Positions 7,933-16,604 of a stretch of DNA of 64,000 nucleotides are shown piece by piece. Numbering within the stretch: position 1 is the stretch's first letter; each line of letters opens with the position of its first letter. The notes below the pieces were generated by a model that saw only the letters and a list, made by a program, of their open reading frames with translations, had not been told where the DNA came from and did no database searches. Source of the stretch: DASQFQ01 sp963805525 (GTDB taxonomy: Bacteria; Actinomycetota; Thermoleophilia; Solirubrobacterales; Solirubrobacteraceae); assembly GCA_963805525.1 (NCBI GenBank), contig CAWDUT010000007.1, forward strand, positions 1 through 64,000, read 5' to 3'. The position numbers were made by a program, and so were the translations under genes.

Positions 7933-9345
7933 ATGGCCACCGCCACCGCCACGCACAACGGTTCCATGCGGGCGGAGCGCGCGGCCACAGGGAAGTCCGT
8001 GCGCGCCGAGGTGCCGCGCTCGTCGCTCGGCGAGTGGGAGCCGGCGCCGGGCCGGCGCGATCCGGTGGAGGTGCTCGAGGACCAGGCGCGGACGCGTGTG
8101 CCGGAGCTGGTGCCGATCCGCTACGGACGCATGCTCGTCTCGCCGTTCACGTTCTACCGCGGCGCTGCCGCTCTGATGGCGGCAGACCTCGCGGATGCGC
8201 CGCGGACCGGCCTCGAGGTCCAGCTCTGCGGCGACGCCCATCTGTCGAACTTCGGTGCGTTCGCGGCTCCCGACCGGCGGCTCATCTTCGGCGTCAACGA
8301 CTTCGACGAGACGCTGCCCGGACCGTTCGAATGGGACGTCAAGCGGCTCGTCGCGAGCTTCGCGGTCGCCGGCCGCGACCGCGGCTTCAGCGAGAAGCAG
8401 CGTCAGCGGGTCAATCTGGCCGTGGCGAGCGCATATCGAGAGGCGGTGCGCGACTTCGCCCAGATGCGCGCGCTCGACGTCTGGTACGCCCGGCTGGACG
8501 TCGACGACGTGGCCAGGCAATGGGGCTCGCACGCGTCCGGCAAGCAGCTCAAGCGCTTCGATCGCAATGTCGCCAAGGCGCGTGCGAAGGACAGCCTGCG
8601 GGCCTTCGACCGGCTGACGACGCTCGTCGACGGCGAGCGCCGGATCGTCAGCGACCCGCCGCTGATCGTCCCGATCGAGGAGCTCGCCGCGCCGGACCGG
8701 CACACCGCGCTGGACGAGGCCATCCGCCTGGCGATCCGCTCGTACCGGCGCACGCTGACGGGCGATCGCCGCCGTCTGCTCGAACGCTTCCACTACGTGC
8801 ATGCCGCGCGCAAGGTCGTCGGTGTCGGCAGCGTGGGCACGCGAGCGTGGGTCGTGCTGATGCTCGGCGACGACCACGGCGACCCGCTGTTCCTGCAGCT
8901 CAAGGAAGCGCAGGACTCGGTGCTCGAGCCCTACCTCGGCAAGAGCGCTCACGCCAACCACGGCCAGCGCGTCGTCGAGGGTCAGCGGCTGGTGCAGGCG
9001 GCCAGCGACATCATGCTCGGCTGGTTCCGGACCGACGGCCTCGACGGCGTCAAGCGCGACTTCTACATCCGCCAGCTCTGGGACGGCAAGGGGTCCGCGC
9101 TCGTCGAAGCCATGGACCCGGCCGTTATGGCCGCCTACGCGCAGGTCTGCGGCTGGACGCTCGCGCGCGCCCACGCTCGCTCCGGCGACGCCGCCGCGAT
9201 CGCCGGATACCTCGGGTCAGGTGACAGCTTCGACCGCGCGATGGCGTCGTTCGCCGAGACCTATGCCGATCAGAACGACGCCGACTACGCCGCGCTCCGG
9301 CGCGCCGCCGACGCCGGGACGATCGCCGTCGAAACGGGCCTGTAG
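7933..9345 (+). CDS. DUF2252 family protein (kinase-like fold)
   Basis: A 470-residue DUF2252 protein. It carries LCGDAHLSNFG near residue 100 and FGVNDFDETLPGPFEWDVKR near residue 120, the family signature that resembles the catalytic and metal loops of aminoglycoside-phosphotransferase-like kinases (HxDxxxxN and DFD). Its substrate is unknown. The ATG at 7933 (MATATATHNG) was chosen; GTG 7891 and ATG 7894 are in-frame alternatives and the ribosome-binding site is weak. It is followed five bases later by the SulP transporter, suggesting co-transcription. Confidence 0.88.
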   Translation: MATATATHNGSMRAERAATGKSVRAEVPRSSLGEWEPAPGRRDPVEVLEDQARTRVPELVPIRYGRMLVSPFTFYRGAAALMAADLADAPRTGLEVQLCGDAHLSNFGAFAAPDRRLIFGVNDFDETLPGPFEWDVKRLVASFAVAGRDRGFSEKQRQRVNLAVASAYREAVRDFAQMRALDVWYARLDVDDVARQWGSHASGKQLKRFDRNVAKARAKDSLRAFDRLTTLVDGERRIVSDPPLIVPIEELAAPDRHTALDEAIRLAIRSYRRTLTGDRRRLLERFHYVHAARKVVGVGSVGTRAWVVLMLGDDHGDPLFLQLKEAQDSVLEPYLGKSAHANHGQRVVEGQRLVQAASDIMLGWFRTDGLDGVKRDFYIRQLWDGKGSALVEAMDPAVMAAYAQVCGWTLARAHARSGDAAAIAGYLGSGDSFDRAMASFAETYADQNDADYAALRRAADAGTIAVETGL

Positions 9346-9350
9346 CGCCC

Positions 9351-11027
9351 GTGAGGCTGATCCCTCCGTGGCTGCGCGGCTACGACCGAAGCTGGCTGCC
9401 CGCCGACGTGGCGGCCGGGCTCACGGTCTGGGCCCTCATGGTCCCGCAGGCGCTGGCCTACGCCGGGATCGCGGGCGTGCCGGTCCAGAACGGCCTCTAC
9501 ACGCTGCCGCTCGCAGTCGTCGGCTATCTGTTGCTGGGCAGCTCGCGCCACCTCTATGTCGGTCCCAGCGCGGCCGTCGCGACGCTGTCCGCCTCGACGG
9601 TCGCCCTCGTCGCCGGCGCGAGCACGGGCTCGGCCGATTACATCGCCCTGACCGTCGCCCTCACGTTGATGATCGGCGTGATCTACATCGTGGGCGGGCT
9701 CGCGCGCATGGGGTTCATCGCGCGTTTCTTCGCGCGGCCCGTGCTCGACGGCTTCATCGTCGGGCTCGGCCTCTACATCGCCATCGGCCAGCTGCCGAAG
9801 GTGGTGGGCATCAAGAAGCCGTCGGGCGACACGCTGTCGGTGCTGTGGCACACCGTCACCGGCGTCGGGAGCTGGCAGTCGACCACGGTCGTCGTCGGGG
9901 TCGTCGCGCTCGTCGCGCTGTTCGGGTTCGCGCGCTTCGCGCCCAAGCTCCCGGGGGTGATCATCGTCGTCGCGCTGGGGATCGTCGTGTCCGCCGCGCT
10001 CGACCTGCAGCACCACGGCGTGGCGATCGTCGGCCATGTACCGACCGGCTTCGAGTTCGTCTCGCTGTCGAGCGTCTCCGCGGACGACCTCGTCCAGATG
10101 CTCCCCGGCGCCTTCGCGATCGTGATCGTCGGACTCGCGCAGGCGCTCGCGATCGCCAAGAGCTACGCCGCCAAGTACCACTACGCGGTCGACGCGAACC
10201 GCGAGATGCTCGGGTACGGCGCGGCCAACCTCGGCGCCGGCGTCCTGCAGGGCTTCACCGTCACGGGCGGCCCGTCCGCGTCGGCGGCGGCCGAGCGCGT
10301 CGGCGCGAAGTCGCCCGCCGCCTTCCTCGTCAGCGCGCTGATGGCGCTGCTGACCGTCCTCTTCCTCGCGGGGCTGTTCGCCGATCTCCCGCAGCCGGTC
10401 CTCGGCGCCATCGTGATCTGGGCCGTGGCGGGGATGGTCGATCCCGGGCGGGTCACCCAGTACCGGCGCGCGCGGTCGCTCGAGTTCTGGGCCGCGCTCG
10501 GCGCCCTGGTCGGCGTGCTCGCCATCAACATCCTCCCGGGCGTGGCGATCGGCGTCGCCCTCAGCTTCATCCTGCTGATCCACACGATCGACCACCCGCA
10601 CATCGCCACGCTCGGGCGCAGCCGCGACGGGTCGCGCTACACCGACGTGGAGGACGACAGCGAGGCGACCCCGATCCCCGGCGTGCACATCCATCGCTTC
10701 GAGGCGGAGCTGATCTTCGCCAACGCCGACATCTTCCAGGACGACCTGCTCGCAAAGGTCCGCGCGCTCGAACCGCCGCCCCACACGGTGATCCTCGACT
10801 TCGAGGCGATCAGCCAGCTCGATGTGACGGGCGCACAGAGCCTCCGGTCCGTCCACGACACCCTCGAGACGCGCGGCACCCGGTTGATCATCGCGCGCGC
10901 GAAGAGCACCGTGCGCGACACGCTGCGCCGCAACGGGATCGTCGACCTGCTCGGCGAGGAGAACCTCGCCCCGACCGTCGACCACGCCGTCGACTCCATC
11001 CGGGCCGACGCCACGGTCGCCCGCTGA
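9351..11027 (+). CDS. SulP-family anion transporter with C-terminal STAS domain
   Basis: A 558-residue permease of the SLC26/SulP family. The membrane domain (residues about 15-410) contains GLTVWALMVPQALAYAGIAG and YVGPSAAVATLSAS, typical of sulfate, bicarbonate or other anion transporters. The STAS domain (about 440-550) contains VHIHRFEAELIFANAD and VILDFEAISQLDVTGAQSL. The transported anion cannot be assigned. GTG start five bases after the DUF2252 stop. Confidence 0.93.
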   Translation: MRLIPPWLRGYDRSWLPADVAAGLTVWALMVPQALAYAGIAGVPVQNGLYTLPLAVVGYLLLGSSRHLYVGPSAAVATLSASTVALVAGASTGSADYIALTVALTLMIGVIYIVGGLARMGFIARFFARPVLDGFIVGLGLYIAIGQLPKVVGIKKPSGDTLSVLWHTVTGVGSWQSTTVVVGVVALVALFGFARFAPKLPGVIIVVALGIVVSAALDLQHHGVAIVGHVPTGFEFVSLSSVSADDLVQMLPGAFAIVIVGLAQALAIAKSYAAKYHYAVDANREMLGYGAANLGAGVLQGFTVTGGPSASAAAERVGAKSPAAFLVSALMALLTVLFLAGLFADLPQPVLGAIVIWAVAGMVDPGRVTQYRRARSLEFWAALGALVGVLAINILPGVAIGVALSFILLIHTIDHPHIATLGRSRDGSRYTDVEDDSEATPIPGVHIHRFEAELIFANADIFQDDLLAKVRALEPPPHTVILDFEAISQLDVTGAQSLRSVHDTLETRGTRLIIARAKSTVRDTLRRNGIVDLLGEENLAPTVDHAVDSIRADATVAR

Positions 11028-11032
11028 TGCGG

Positions 11033-11269
11033 CTACGTGTCCATCGGCCGCGCGATCTGCTGCCAGTCCGGGCCGAGCGCCACCTCGAGCGCCTGCACGA
11101 CCCGGCTGCGCAGCATGCCGTCCCAGGTGTCGCACTCGAAGGCGAGCACCGCGGTGGCGCTGCGGCCGACGGTGATCGGCGGGTCCTCCTGCACGGCGAG
11201 GGCGGTGACCAGCCGGTCGAGAAGAGCGGGTTCATCAGGCAGAGCCAACGTGAAGCGAGCGCGATCCAT
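11033..11269 (-). CDS. small protein under a LexA box; unknown function
   Basis: A 78-residue protein (MDRARFTLALPDEPALLDRL...) with no recognised domain, mixed alpha/beta character and Trp near the C-terminus. The ATG at 11269 is preferred over one at 11305 because the longer version would put the LexA box inside the gene. A TAGGGT hexamer (11283-11278, minus strand) lies eight bases before the ATG, and the LexA palindrome sits two bases upstream of that hexamer. This is a textbook repression position, so the gene is probably DNA-damage inducible. It is convergent with the SulP gene, five bases apart. Confidence 0.6.
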   Translation of the reverse strand: MDRARFTLALPDEPALLDRLVTALAVQEDPPITVGRSATAVLAFECDTWDGMLRSRVVQALEVALGPDWQQIARPMDT

Positions 11270-11285
11270 GACGCAGCACCCTAGA

Positions 11286-11299
11286 CGAACATACGTTCG
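11286..11299. promoter_or_regulatory. LexA (SOS) box
   Basis: CGAACATACGTTCG is an exact match to the Gram-positive/actinobacterial LexA consensus CGAACRNRYGTTCG. It lies between divergent genes, 17 bases upstream of the start at 11269 and 28 bases upstream of the start at 11327. Its position just upstream of the -10-like TAGGGT of the minus-strand gene fits repression of that gene; effects on the plus-strand gene are possible. Confidence 0.8.
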
Positions 11300-11326
11300 T
11301 GTCAAGCCGGCGGAGGGGAGGACCCG

Positions 11327-11815
11327 ATGAACGAGCCCGCACAGCTACGTGTGTACCGCTTCGAGCCGGGGGCCGCGTTCGAGGGCGGGCTCGTCGGCGC
11401 GGTCGAGCGCATGCAGCTCGGTGACGGCATGGAGCTGCTCGACGGGCTGTTCGTCAGACGCGGCGCCGCGAGCGGCGACTTCGACGCCGTGGATCTGGCC
11501 GTGGGAGGTCGCGGCGGCACGTTCGCGTCGCTGCTCGACTTCCGGCTCGAGCCCCGGCGGCGTCGCGCGATCACCGAGCGCACGCTCGCCGAGCACGCGG
11601 GCGGCATGCCGCGGTCCGACATCGAGCTGCTCGTCGCCGGCCTCGAAGCCGGTGGCGCGCTCCTGGCCGTCCTCACTACGGGCGAGCCCGCGCTGGTGCT
11701 CGAGGAGGCGGTGGCGCGCTGCGGCGGGCGGATGGTCGCCGACGAGCCGGTTGACGCGCGCGCGCTGGCGCAGGTCGGCCCGCGGCTTCGCGCGGCGATC
11801 GGCGCACCGGGGTAG
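11327..11815 (+). CDS. hypothetical protein, candidate second gene of the SOS promoter pair
   Basis: A 162-residue soluble protein. The central part (DLAVGGRGGTFASLLDFRLE) and the C-terminal part (AGLEAGGALLAVLTTGEPAL, then EEAVARCGGRMV) resemble DUF6325/DUF1269-type proteins only faintly, so I assign no function. It has a strong ribosome-binding site (GGAGGGGAGG, about six bases before ATG). It is divergent from the 78-residue gene across the LexA box. Confidence 0.65.
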   Translation: MNEPAQLRVYRFEPGAAFEGGLVGAVERMQLGDGMELLDGLFVRRGAASGDFDAVDLAVGGRGGTFASLLDFRLEPRRRRAITERTLAEHAGGMPRSDIELLVAGLEAGGALLAVLTTGEPALVLEEAVARCGGRMVADEPVDARALAQVGPRLRAAIGAPG

Positions 11816-11867
11816 TTCACCCGGTCCGGATGAGGCCCGTCGCCGCGGGCGGGCCGATCATCCGCGG

Positions 11868-12842
11868 ATGCCCAGCGTCGTCGAAGCGGGTCAGGACGAG
11901 CCCGTGGTGGCACCCGGCCCGCTCCCGCGGCGCCTGTGGCTCGCGACCTTGGTGATCGGCGCCCTGCTGTGGGCCGCGGTCGCTGTGGCGATCGCGCTCA
12001 CGGACAACACCGTCCTGGTGCCGAACCTGCTGCTGCTCGGCACGTTCCTGGTCCCCGTCTGCACCGTGCTGTTCGTGCTCGCGCGCCCGCGCGAAGCGCA
12101 CGTCTCGGTCGAGGTGCTCATCCTCGGCTTCCTCGCCGGCGGCACGACCGGCGTCATGCTGACGGGCACGACCGAGGTGTACGTGCTGCCGGATCACCTC
12201 GGGACCAACGTGCTGACCGGCGTGATCGAGGAGGCCGGCAAGGCGCTGATCCTCGTCGCCGTGGCGACGCTGGTGAAGGTGCGGGTGCCGCGCGACGGGA
12301 TGGTGCTCGGCGCGACGGTCGGCGCCGGCTTCGCCGCGTTCGAGAGCGCCGGCTACGCGTTCGGGGCGCTGATCCAGTACAGCCACGACCACCCGCTGTT
12401 GAACGTACTCCAGACCGAGGCGGAGCGCGCCGTGCTGGCGCCGTTCGGGCACATCACGTGGACGGCGATCCTCGGTGGGGCGATCTTCGCGTCGGCGTGG
12501 ACCACGGGCCGGTTCCGTCTCGACCGCCGCGTGCTGTGGACGTTCCTCGGCGTGGCCACCCTCCACGGCGTCTGGGACGCGTCGTACGGCTCGGCGATCC
12601 GGGTCAGTGCGGGCCTCGGGGGCGAGGGCTGGGTGGTCAGCTGGCCCGAGACCGCCGCGTGGGTCGGCTCGCCGACCGGGAGCGCTCTGCTCCGCTTCCA
12701 GATCGTCTACGACGTGATGGTCGGGATCGTCGGCCTGATCGGCCTCGTGTGGGCCGTCCGCCGGTGGCGCGGCTACCGGATCGCTGGCTGGACCGAGACC
12801 CACCCGCGGCCGGCGCCGGTGCGCGCGAGCGCGGGTCGCTGA
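11868..12842 (+). CDS. PrsW-family intramembrane metalloprotease
   Basis: A 324-residue multi-helix membrane protein with all family motifs in order: EEAGK (residues 121-125), FESAGY (158-163), His195 in GHITW, and HGVWD (233-237). In PrsW these acidic and His residues form the active site, which cuts anti-sigma factors in the membrane. No anti-sigma factor gene is adjacent. The stop is one base before the GTG of the DMT gene, so the three genes 11868-14372 form an operon. Confidence 0.9.
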   Translation: MPSVVEAGQDEPVVAPGPLPRRLWLATLVIGALLWAAVAVAIALTDNTVLVPNLLLLGTFLVPVCTVLFVLARPREAHVSVEVLILGFLAGGTTGVMLTGTTEVYVLPDHLGTNVLTGVIEEAGKALILVAVATLVKVRVPRDGMVLGATVGAGFAAFESAGYAFGALIQYSHDHPLLNVLQTEAERAVLAPFGHITWTAILGGAIFASAWTTGRFRLDRRVLWTFLGVATLHGVWDASYGSAIRVSAGLGGEGWVVSWPETAAWVGSPTGSALLRFQIVYDVMVGIVGLIGLVWAVRRWRGYRIAGWTETHPRPAPVRASAGR

Positions 12843-12843
12843 C

Positions 12844-13716
12844 GTGGCCGCCTTCCTCGCCCTCGTCGCGGCCGTCTGCTTCGCACTGGCCGCCGCGCTG
12901 CAACAGCGCGGGCAGTTCGCGCTCGCTCGTCGGGGCAGCGCGGTCGAGGGCGTGGGCGGGCTGGTCCGGCTGCTCGCCGTCCCGATCTGGCTGGCCGGGA
13001 CCCTCGTGCTGCTGCTCGGCTATGGGTTCCAGGGCGCCGCGCTGGATCGCGGCAAGCTCATCGTCGTGCAGCCGCTGCTCGTCACGACGATCGTATGGGC
13101 GCTGCCGCTCGGCCACTGGCTCACCGCCCAGAACGTCGTCCGGCGGCAGGTGCTGGGCGCCGGGGTCGTCGTCATCGGGCTGGCGCTGTTCGTGCTCGTC
13201 GGCGATCCCGACGCAGGCGTGGAGAACGCGTCGACGGACAGCCTGCTGCTGGCGGTCGTCGTCGTCAGCGCCGCGGTGGCCGGGCTGCTGCTGTTGTCTC
13301 GGGGGAAGGCCTCCGTGGCGGTGCGCGCGGCGGTGCTCGGCGTCTGCGCGGGCCTGTACTTCGGCCTCTCGGCAGGCTTCGCGAAGCCGGCCCTCGAGGA
13401 CCTCCACGTCAGCCTCGGCGAGGCGGCCGGCGACTGGCGGACGTGGGCGCTGCTCGGCTTCGGGTTCGTCGGCTTCCTGCTGCAGCAGCTGTCGCTCGCG
13501 ACGGGCCAGCTCGCGCCGGCGATGGCGGCGGTCTCGGTCTCGAACCCGGCGGTCAGCGTGCTGCTGGGGATCCTGCTCTACGAGGAGCGGCTGACGCGGC
13601 CCGGCTGGCACGTCGCCGTCGCGTTCGCGGCGCTGCTGGCCGCACTCGGCGGCGCGGTCCTGATCACGCTGGCGAACCGTGAGACCGAGATGCCGGACGG
13701 CGCGACGGCTGCATGA
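12844..13716 (+). CDS. DMT-superfamily (EamA/NIPA-like) transporter
   Basis: A 290-residue protein with nine or ten hydrophobic helices in two halves. It contains ALAAALQQRGQFALARRG near the start and SLATGQLAPAMAAVSVSNPA near residue 222, both typical of actinobacterial DMT permeases. The substrate is unknown. The GTG start follows the PrsW stop directly, and the last codons overlap the next ATG by four bases, giving a tightly coupled operon. Confidence 0.85.
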   Translation: MAAFLALVAAVCFALAAALQQRGQFALARRGSAVEGVGGLVRLLAVPIWLAGTLVLLLGYGFQGAALDRGKLIVVQPLLVTTIVWALPLGHWLTAQNVVRRQVLGAGVVVIGLALFVLVGDPDAGVENASTDSLLLAVVVVSAAVAGLLLLSRGKASVAVRAAVLGVCAGLYFGLSAGFAKPALEDLHVSLGEAAGDWRTWALLGFGFVGFLLQQLSLATGQLAPAMAAVSVSNPAVSVLLGILLYEERLTRPGWHVAVAFAALLAALGGAVLITLANRETEMPDGATAA

Positions 13717-14372
13717 CGATCGAGGTCGTTCTGCTGGCGCTGGCCAACACGATCCGCCCGACGAGCCTGGCGGCCGTCTACGTGCTCCTCAGCAGCACGT
13801 CCCCGCGGCGGCTGATGATCGCCTACATCACCACCGGACTGGCGTTCACGATCGGCTTCGGACTGCTGGTGATCTGGGCGTTCAACGGGGTCGACATCAA
13901 CTCGGGCAGCGACAAGACGAAGGGGATCGTGGAGATCGCCGGCGGCATCCTCGTCCTGGCCTTCGCCGTGCTGCTGCGGGCGGGGCACCTCGGCGGGGCG
14001 CATCCCGACGACGCGCCCGACGCCCCGGCCCGCTGGAAGACGCTGCTCGAGCGCCGGCTGAGTGCAGGCACCGCGGCGCTCGCCGGCCCCGTGACGCACA
14101 TCCCCGGCCTCTTCTACCTGATCGCGCTGAACGTGGTCGCGGCCCACCAGCCGAGCATCCCCCGCGGCCTGGTCGAGGTCCTCATCTACAACGTGGTGTG
14201 GTTCGCGCTGCCGATCGGCGCGCTCGCGATCTGCGTGATCGACCCGCCCGCGGCCCGGCGCGTCGTCGACGGGCTCCGGCTGTGGACGCTCAGCCACGCG
14301 CGGGCGCTGCTGCTGACGGTGTCGCTCGTCGCGGGCGCCGGGCTCGTGATCCGCGGCGTCCTGACGGTCTGA
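13713..14372 (+). CDS. GAP/Sap-family membrane protein
   Basis: A 219-residue protein with six helices. The N-terminus VVLLALANTIRPTSLAAVYV and the central charged loop followed by THIPGLFYLIALNVVAAHQP match the GAP (GPL-addressing) family, related to mycobacterial sulfolipid-addressing protein Sap. Those proteins help move lipids or glycolipids to the cell envelope; the cargo here is unknown. Third gene of the PrsW-DMT-GAP operon, with a four-base overlap. Confidence 0.8.
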   Translation: MTIEVVLLALANTIRPTSLAAVYVLLSSTSPRRLMIAYITTGLAFTIGFGLLVIWAFNGVDINSGSDKTKGIVEIAGGILVLAFAVLLRAGHLGGAHPDDAPDAPARWKTLLERRLSAGTAALAGPVTHIPGLFYLIALNVVAAHQPSIPRGLVEVLIYNVVWFALPIGALAICVIDPPAARRVVDGLRLWTLSHARALLLTVSLVAGAGLVIRGVLTV

Positions 14373-14388
14373 CCGGCTCGCTACGGGC

Positions 14389-15276
14389 TCAGGCGAAGTC
14401 GGTTGCGGTCTCGGCCAGCGCGTCGATGACCTGACGGGCACGGGGGTGTCGGTCGCCGGGCGGGAGCAGTGCGTAGATGTCGCGCCCGCGGACGCGCTCC
14501 TTGACCGGGCGCATAGCGACGCCGCTGTAGTCGCCGGCGAGCAGGCTCGGTACCCAGCCGACGCCGATTCCGCGAAGGATCAGACCGCGCGTGGCGAGGG
14601 GCTCGCTGGTGATCGCGACGATGCGAGGGTCGAAGCCGGCGTCACGGCAGGCTTGGACGAGGAAGCCGTCTCTGGAGGCGACGATCCAGTCGTCCTCGGC
14701 GAGCTCGGTCAGTGAGATGGGAGCGGTTGCGCCGGCGAGCCGGTGCTCTGGCGGCAGACCGACCAGGAACGTGTCGTGCATGAGTTCGATCCGTTCGGCG
14801 CCGCTCAGCTCGCGGCGGTCCGTGGTGGCGTCCTGGTAGCTGATCGCAACGTCGAACTCGCCCGCGAGGAAGCGCGCTTCGAGCGTGCTCGGCGTGACTT
14901 CGCCGAGCCGGACCCGGAGGTCGGGATGCGCGAGCCGCATGCGCGCGACCGCGGCCGGCACGAAGCCCGCGAGCGCAGTCGGGAAGGCACCGACCCGCAC
15001 GGATTCGCGACGCCCGCCGGCGAGGGACGCGAGCTGCGTGTCGGCGAGCTCGAGTCGCCACGCGACCTGATCCGCGTGCTCCAGTAGCACCGCGCCCGCG
15101 TCCGTCAGACGCAGCCCGCCGCGCCCGCGCTCGAGCAGTCGGAGGCCGATCTCGGTCTCGAGCAAGGCGATCTGATGCGAGACCGATGGCTGCGTGAGCG
15201 ACATCGACTCGGCGGCGCGCGAGAACGAGCCGGCGTGAGCGACGGCTCGAAACGTCATCAATCGTCGCGGATCCAT
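14389..15276 (-). CDS. LysR-family transcriptional regulator
   Basis: A 295-residue regulator. It has an N-terminal winged helix-turn-helix (GSFSRAAESMSLTQPSVSHQ, residues 16-35) followed by the LysR effector-binding domain. It is divergent from the MFS and SDR genes and is the likely regulator of both. An ATAG-N7-CTAT inverted repeat overlaps its own start codon, which fits autoregulation. Confidence 0.93.
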   Translation of the reverse strand: MDPRRLMTFRAVAHAGSFSRAAESMSLTQPSVSHQIALLETEIGLRLLERGRGGLRLTDAGAVLLEHADQVAWRLELADTQLASLAGGRRESVRVGAFPTALAGFVPAAVARMRLAHPDLRVRLGEVTPSTLEARFLAGEFDVAISYQDATTDRRELSGAERIELMHDTFLVGLPPEHRLAGATAPISLTELAEDDWIVASRDGFLVQACRDAGFDPRIVAITSEPLATRGLILRGIGVGWVPSLLAGDYSGVAMRPVKERVRGRDIYALLPPGDRHPRARQVIDALAETATDFA

Positions 15277-15289
15277 AGTTATTTTCTAT
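15275..15289. promoter_or_regulatory. candidate LysR-type site (T-N11-A)
   Basis: ATAG and CTAT form an inverted repeat spaced by seven bases, with the T-N11-A core of LysR-type sites (T at 15276, A at 15288). It overlaps the LysR start codon and lies 56 bases upstream of the MFS start. A related element, TCTATCGA, occurs downstream at about 15316. Confidence 0.45.
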
Positions 15290-15344
15290 CAGGCTGCCGA
15301 AAGCCGTATTTGAATCTATCGACGCGGCTCGCCACTCTGGAGCC

Positions 15345-16574
15345 ATGGCCGTCCGCGTCCGAACCCCGAGAACCAGCTTGCCGCCGGTCGTGCCGCTCCT
15401 GGCGCTGGGCGCGTTCCTGATGTGCACCACCGAGTTCCTGATCGCGGGTCTGCTGCCGCAGATGGCCGCCGACTTCGGCGTCCGGCCCTCGCGGATCGGG
15501 CTGCTGATCATGGCGTTCGCGGTCGGCATGATCGGCGGCGCTCCGCTGATGGCGCTCGCCACCCTGCGCGTGCCGAAGCGGGCCACGCTCGTGCTGGCGC
15601 TGGCGACCTTCGCGGCGGGCCACGTCGTCGCCGCGCTCAGCGGCTCGTTCGAGCTCCTCTTCGTGGCCCGGGTCCTGACCGGCGTGGTCACCGGCGCCTT
15701 CTGGTCGGCAGCCACGGTCGTCGCGACCCGCGCAGCCGGCCCGGAGGCGAGGACTCAGGCGCTCGGCGTGATCGGGAGCGGTGTCGCGCTCGCGACCGTG
15801 CTCGGCGTGCCGCTGGGCTCGTTGGCCGGCGACCACCTCGGCTGGCGGGGCGCGTTCTGGCTGCTCGCGGCCCTCGCCGTCGTCGTCGCGGCCGTGATCG
15901 GCCGCTTCACGCCAGGCGAGGCGGCCGGCGCGGCGGTGTCCGTGCGCTCCGAGCTCCGGGCGCTGCGCAGCGGCCGCATGTGGTTGGTCCTGGGAGCCAC
16001 GGTCCTGGTCATGGGCGGGTGCATGGGCACGTTCAGCTTCATCTCGCCGCTGCTCACCGAGCGGGCCGGGATCTCGCTCGGGCTCGTGCCGCTGGTCTTC
16101 GTCTGCTTCGGCGTCGGCTCGATGATCGGCACGAACGGCGTCGGTCGCTTCGCCGACCGCCGGCCGGTCGCGACGTACATCGGCTGCGCGCTGGCGGCCG
16201 GCCTCGTGCTCGTTCTGCTCATCCCGCTCTCGGCCAATCCGGTCACCGCGGTGGTCGCGATCACGCTCCTGGGCGTGGTGACGATGGCCATCCCGCCGGT
16301 CGCCACCGGGCTGACGGTCCGGCTCGCCGGCCCAGCTCCGACGCTCGCAGGGGCACTCACCGTCTCGGCCTTCAACGGCGGCGTCGCCTCCGGCTCCTCT
16401 GTCGGCGGGCACATGCTCGACACCTCGCTCGGCGCGACAGGACCCGCTGCCCTCGGCATCGTGATGGTCACGCTCGGCCTGGTCCCGCTGACCGCTGTTG
16501 CCAGGCGGCGCGCCGGTCGCACCTGCGACAACCGCCGCTTCCCTTCCTGCGCGGCCCAGCCTGCGCGCGCATAG
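15345..16574 (+). CDS. MFS drug-efflux transporter (Cmx/CmrA-like, DHA1 type)
   Basis: A 409-residue, 12-helix major facilitator. The opening LALGAFLMCTTEFLIAGLLP and the motif-C region GVIGSGVALATVLGVPLGSL in helix 5 are typical of proton-coupled DHA1 drug exporters related to chloramphenicol exporters Cmx and CmrA. Substrate specificity cannot be read from sequence. GGAG precedes the ATG. It is divergent from the LysR gene and followed by the SDR gene. Confidence 0.88.
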   Translation: MAVRVRTPRTSLPPVVPLLALGAFLMCTTEFLIAGLLPQMAADFGVRPSRIGLLIMAFAVGMIGGAPLMALATLRVPKRATLVLALATFAAGHVVAALSGSFELLFVARVLTGVVTGAFWSAATVVATRAAGPEARTQALGVIGSGVALATVLGVPLGSLAGDHLGWRGAFWLLAALAVVVAAVIGRFTPGEAAGAAVSVRSELRALRSGRMWLVLGATVLVMGGCMGTFSFISPLLTERAGISLGLVPLVFVCFGVGSMIGTNGVGRFADRRPVATYIGCALAAGLVLVLLIPLSANPVTAVVAITLLGVVTMAIPPVATGLTVRLAGPAPTLAGALTVSAFNGGVASGSSVGGHMLDTSLGATGPAALGIVMVTLGLVPLTAVARRRAGRTCDNRRFPSCAAQPARA

Positions 16575-16604
16575 CAAGACCCTCGACTCAAGGACACGCA
16601 CGCC

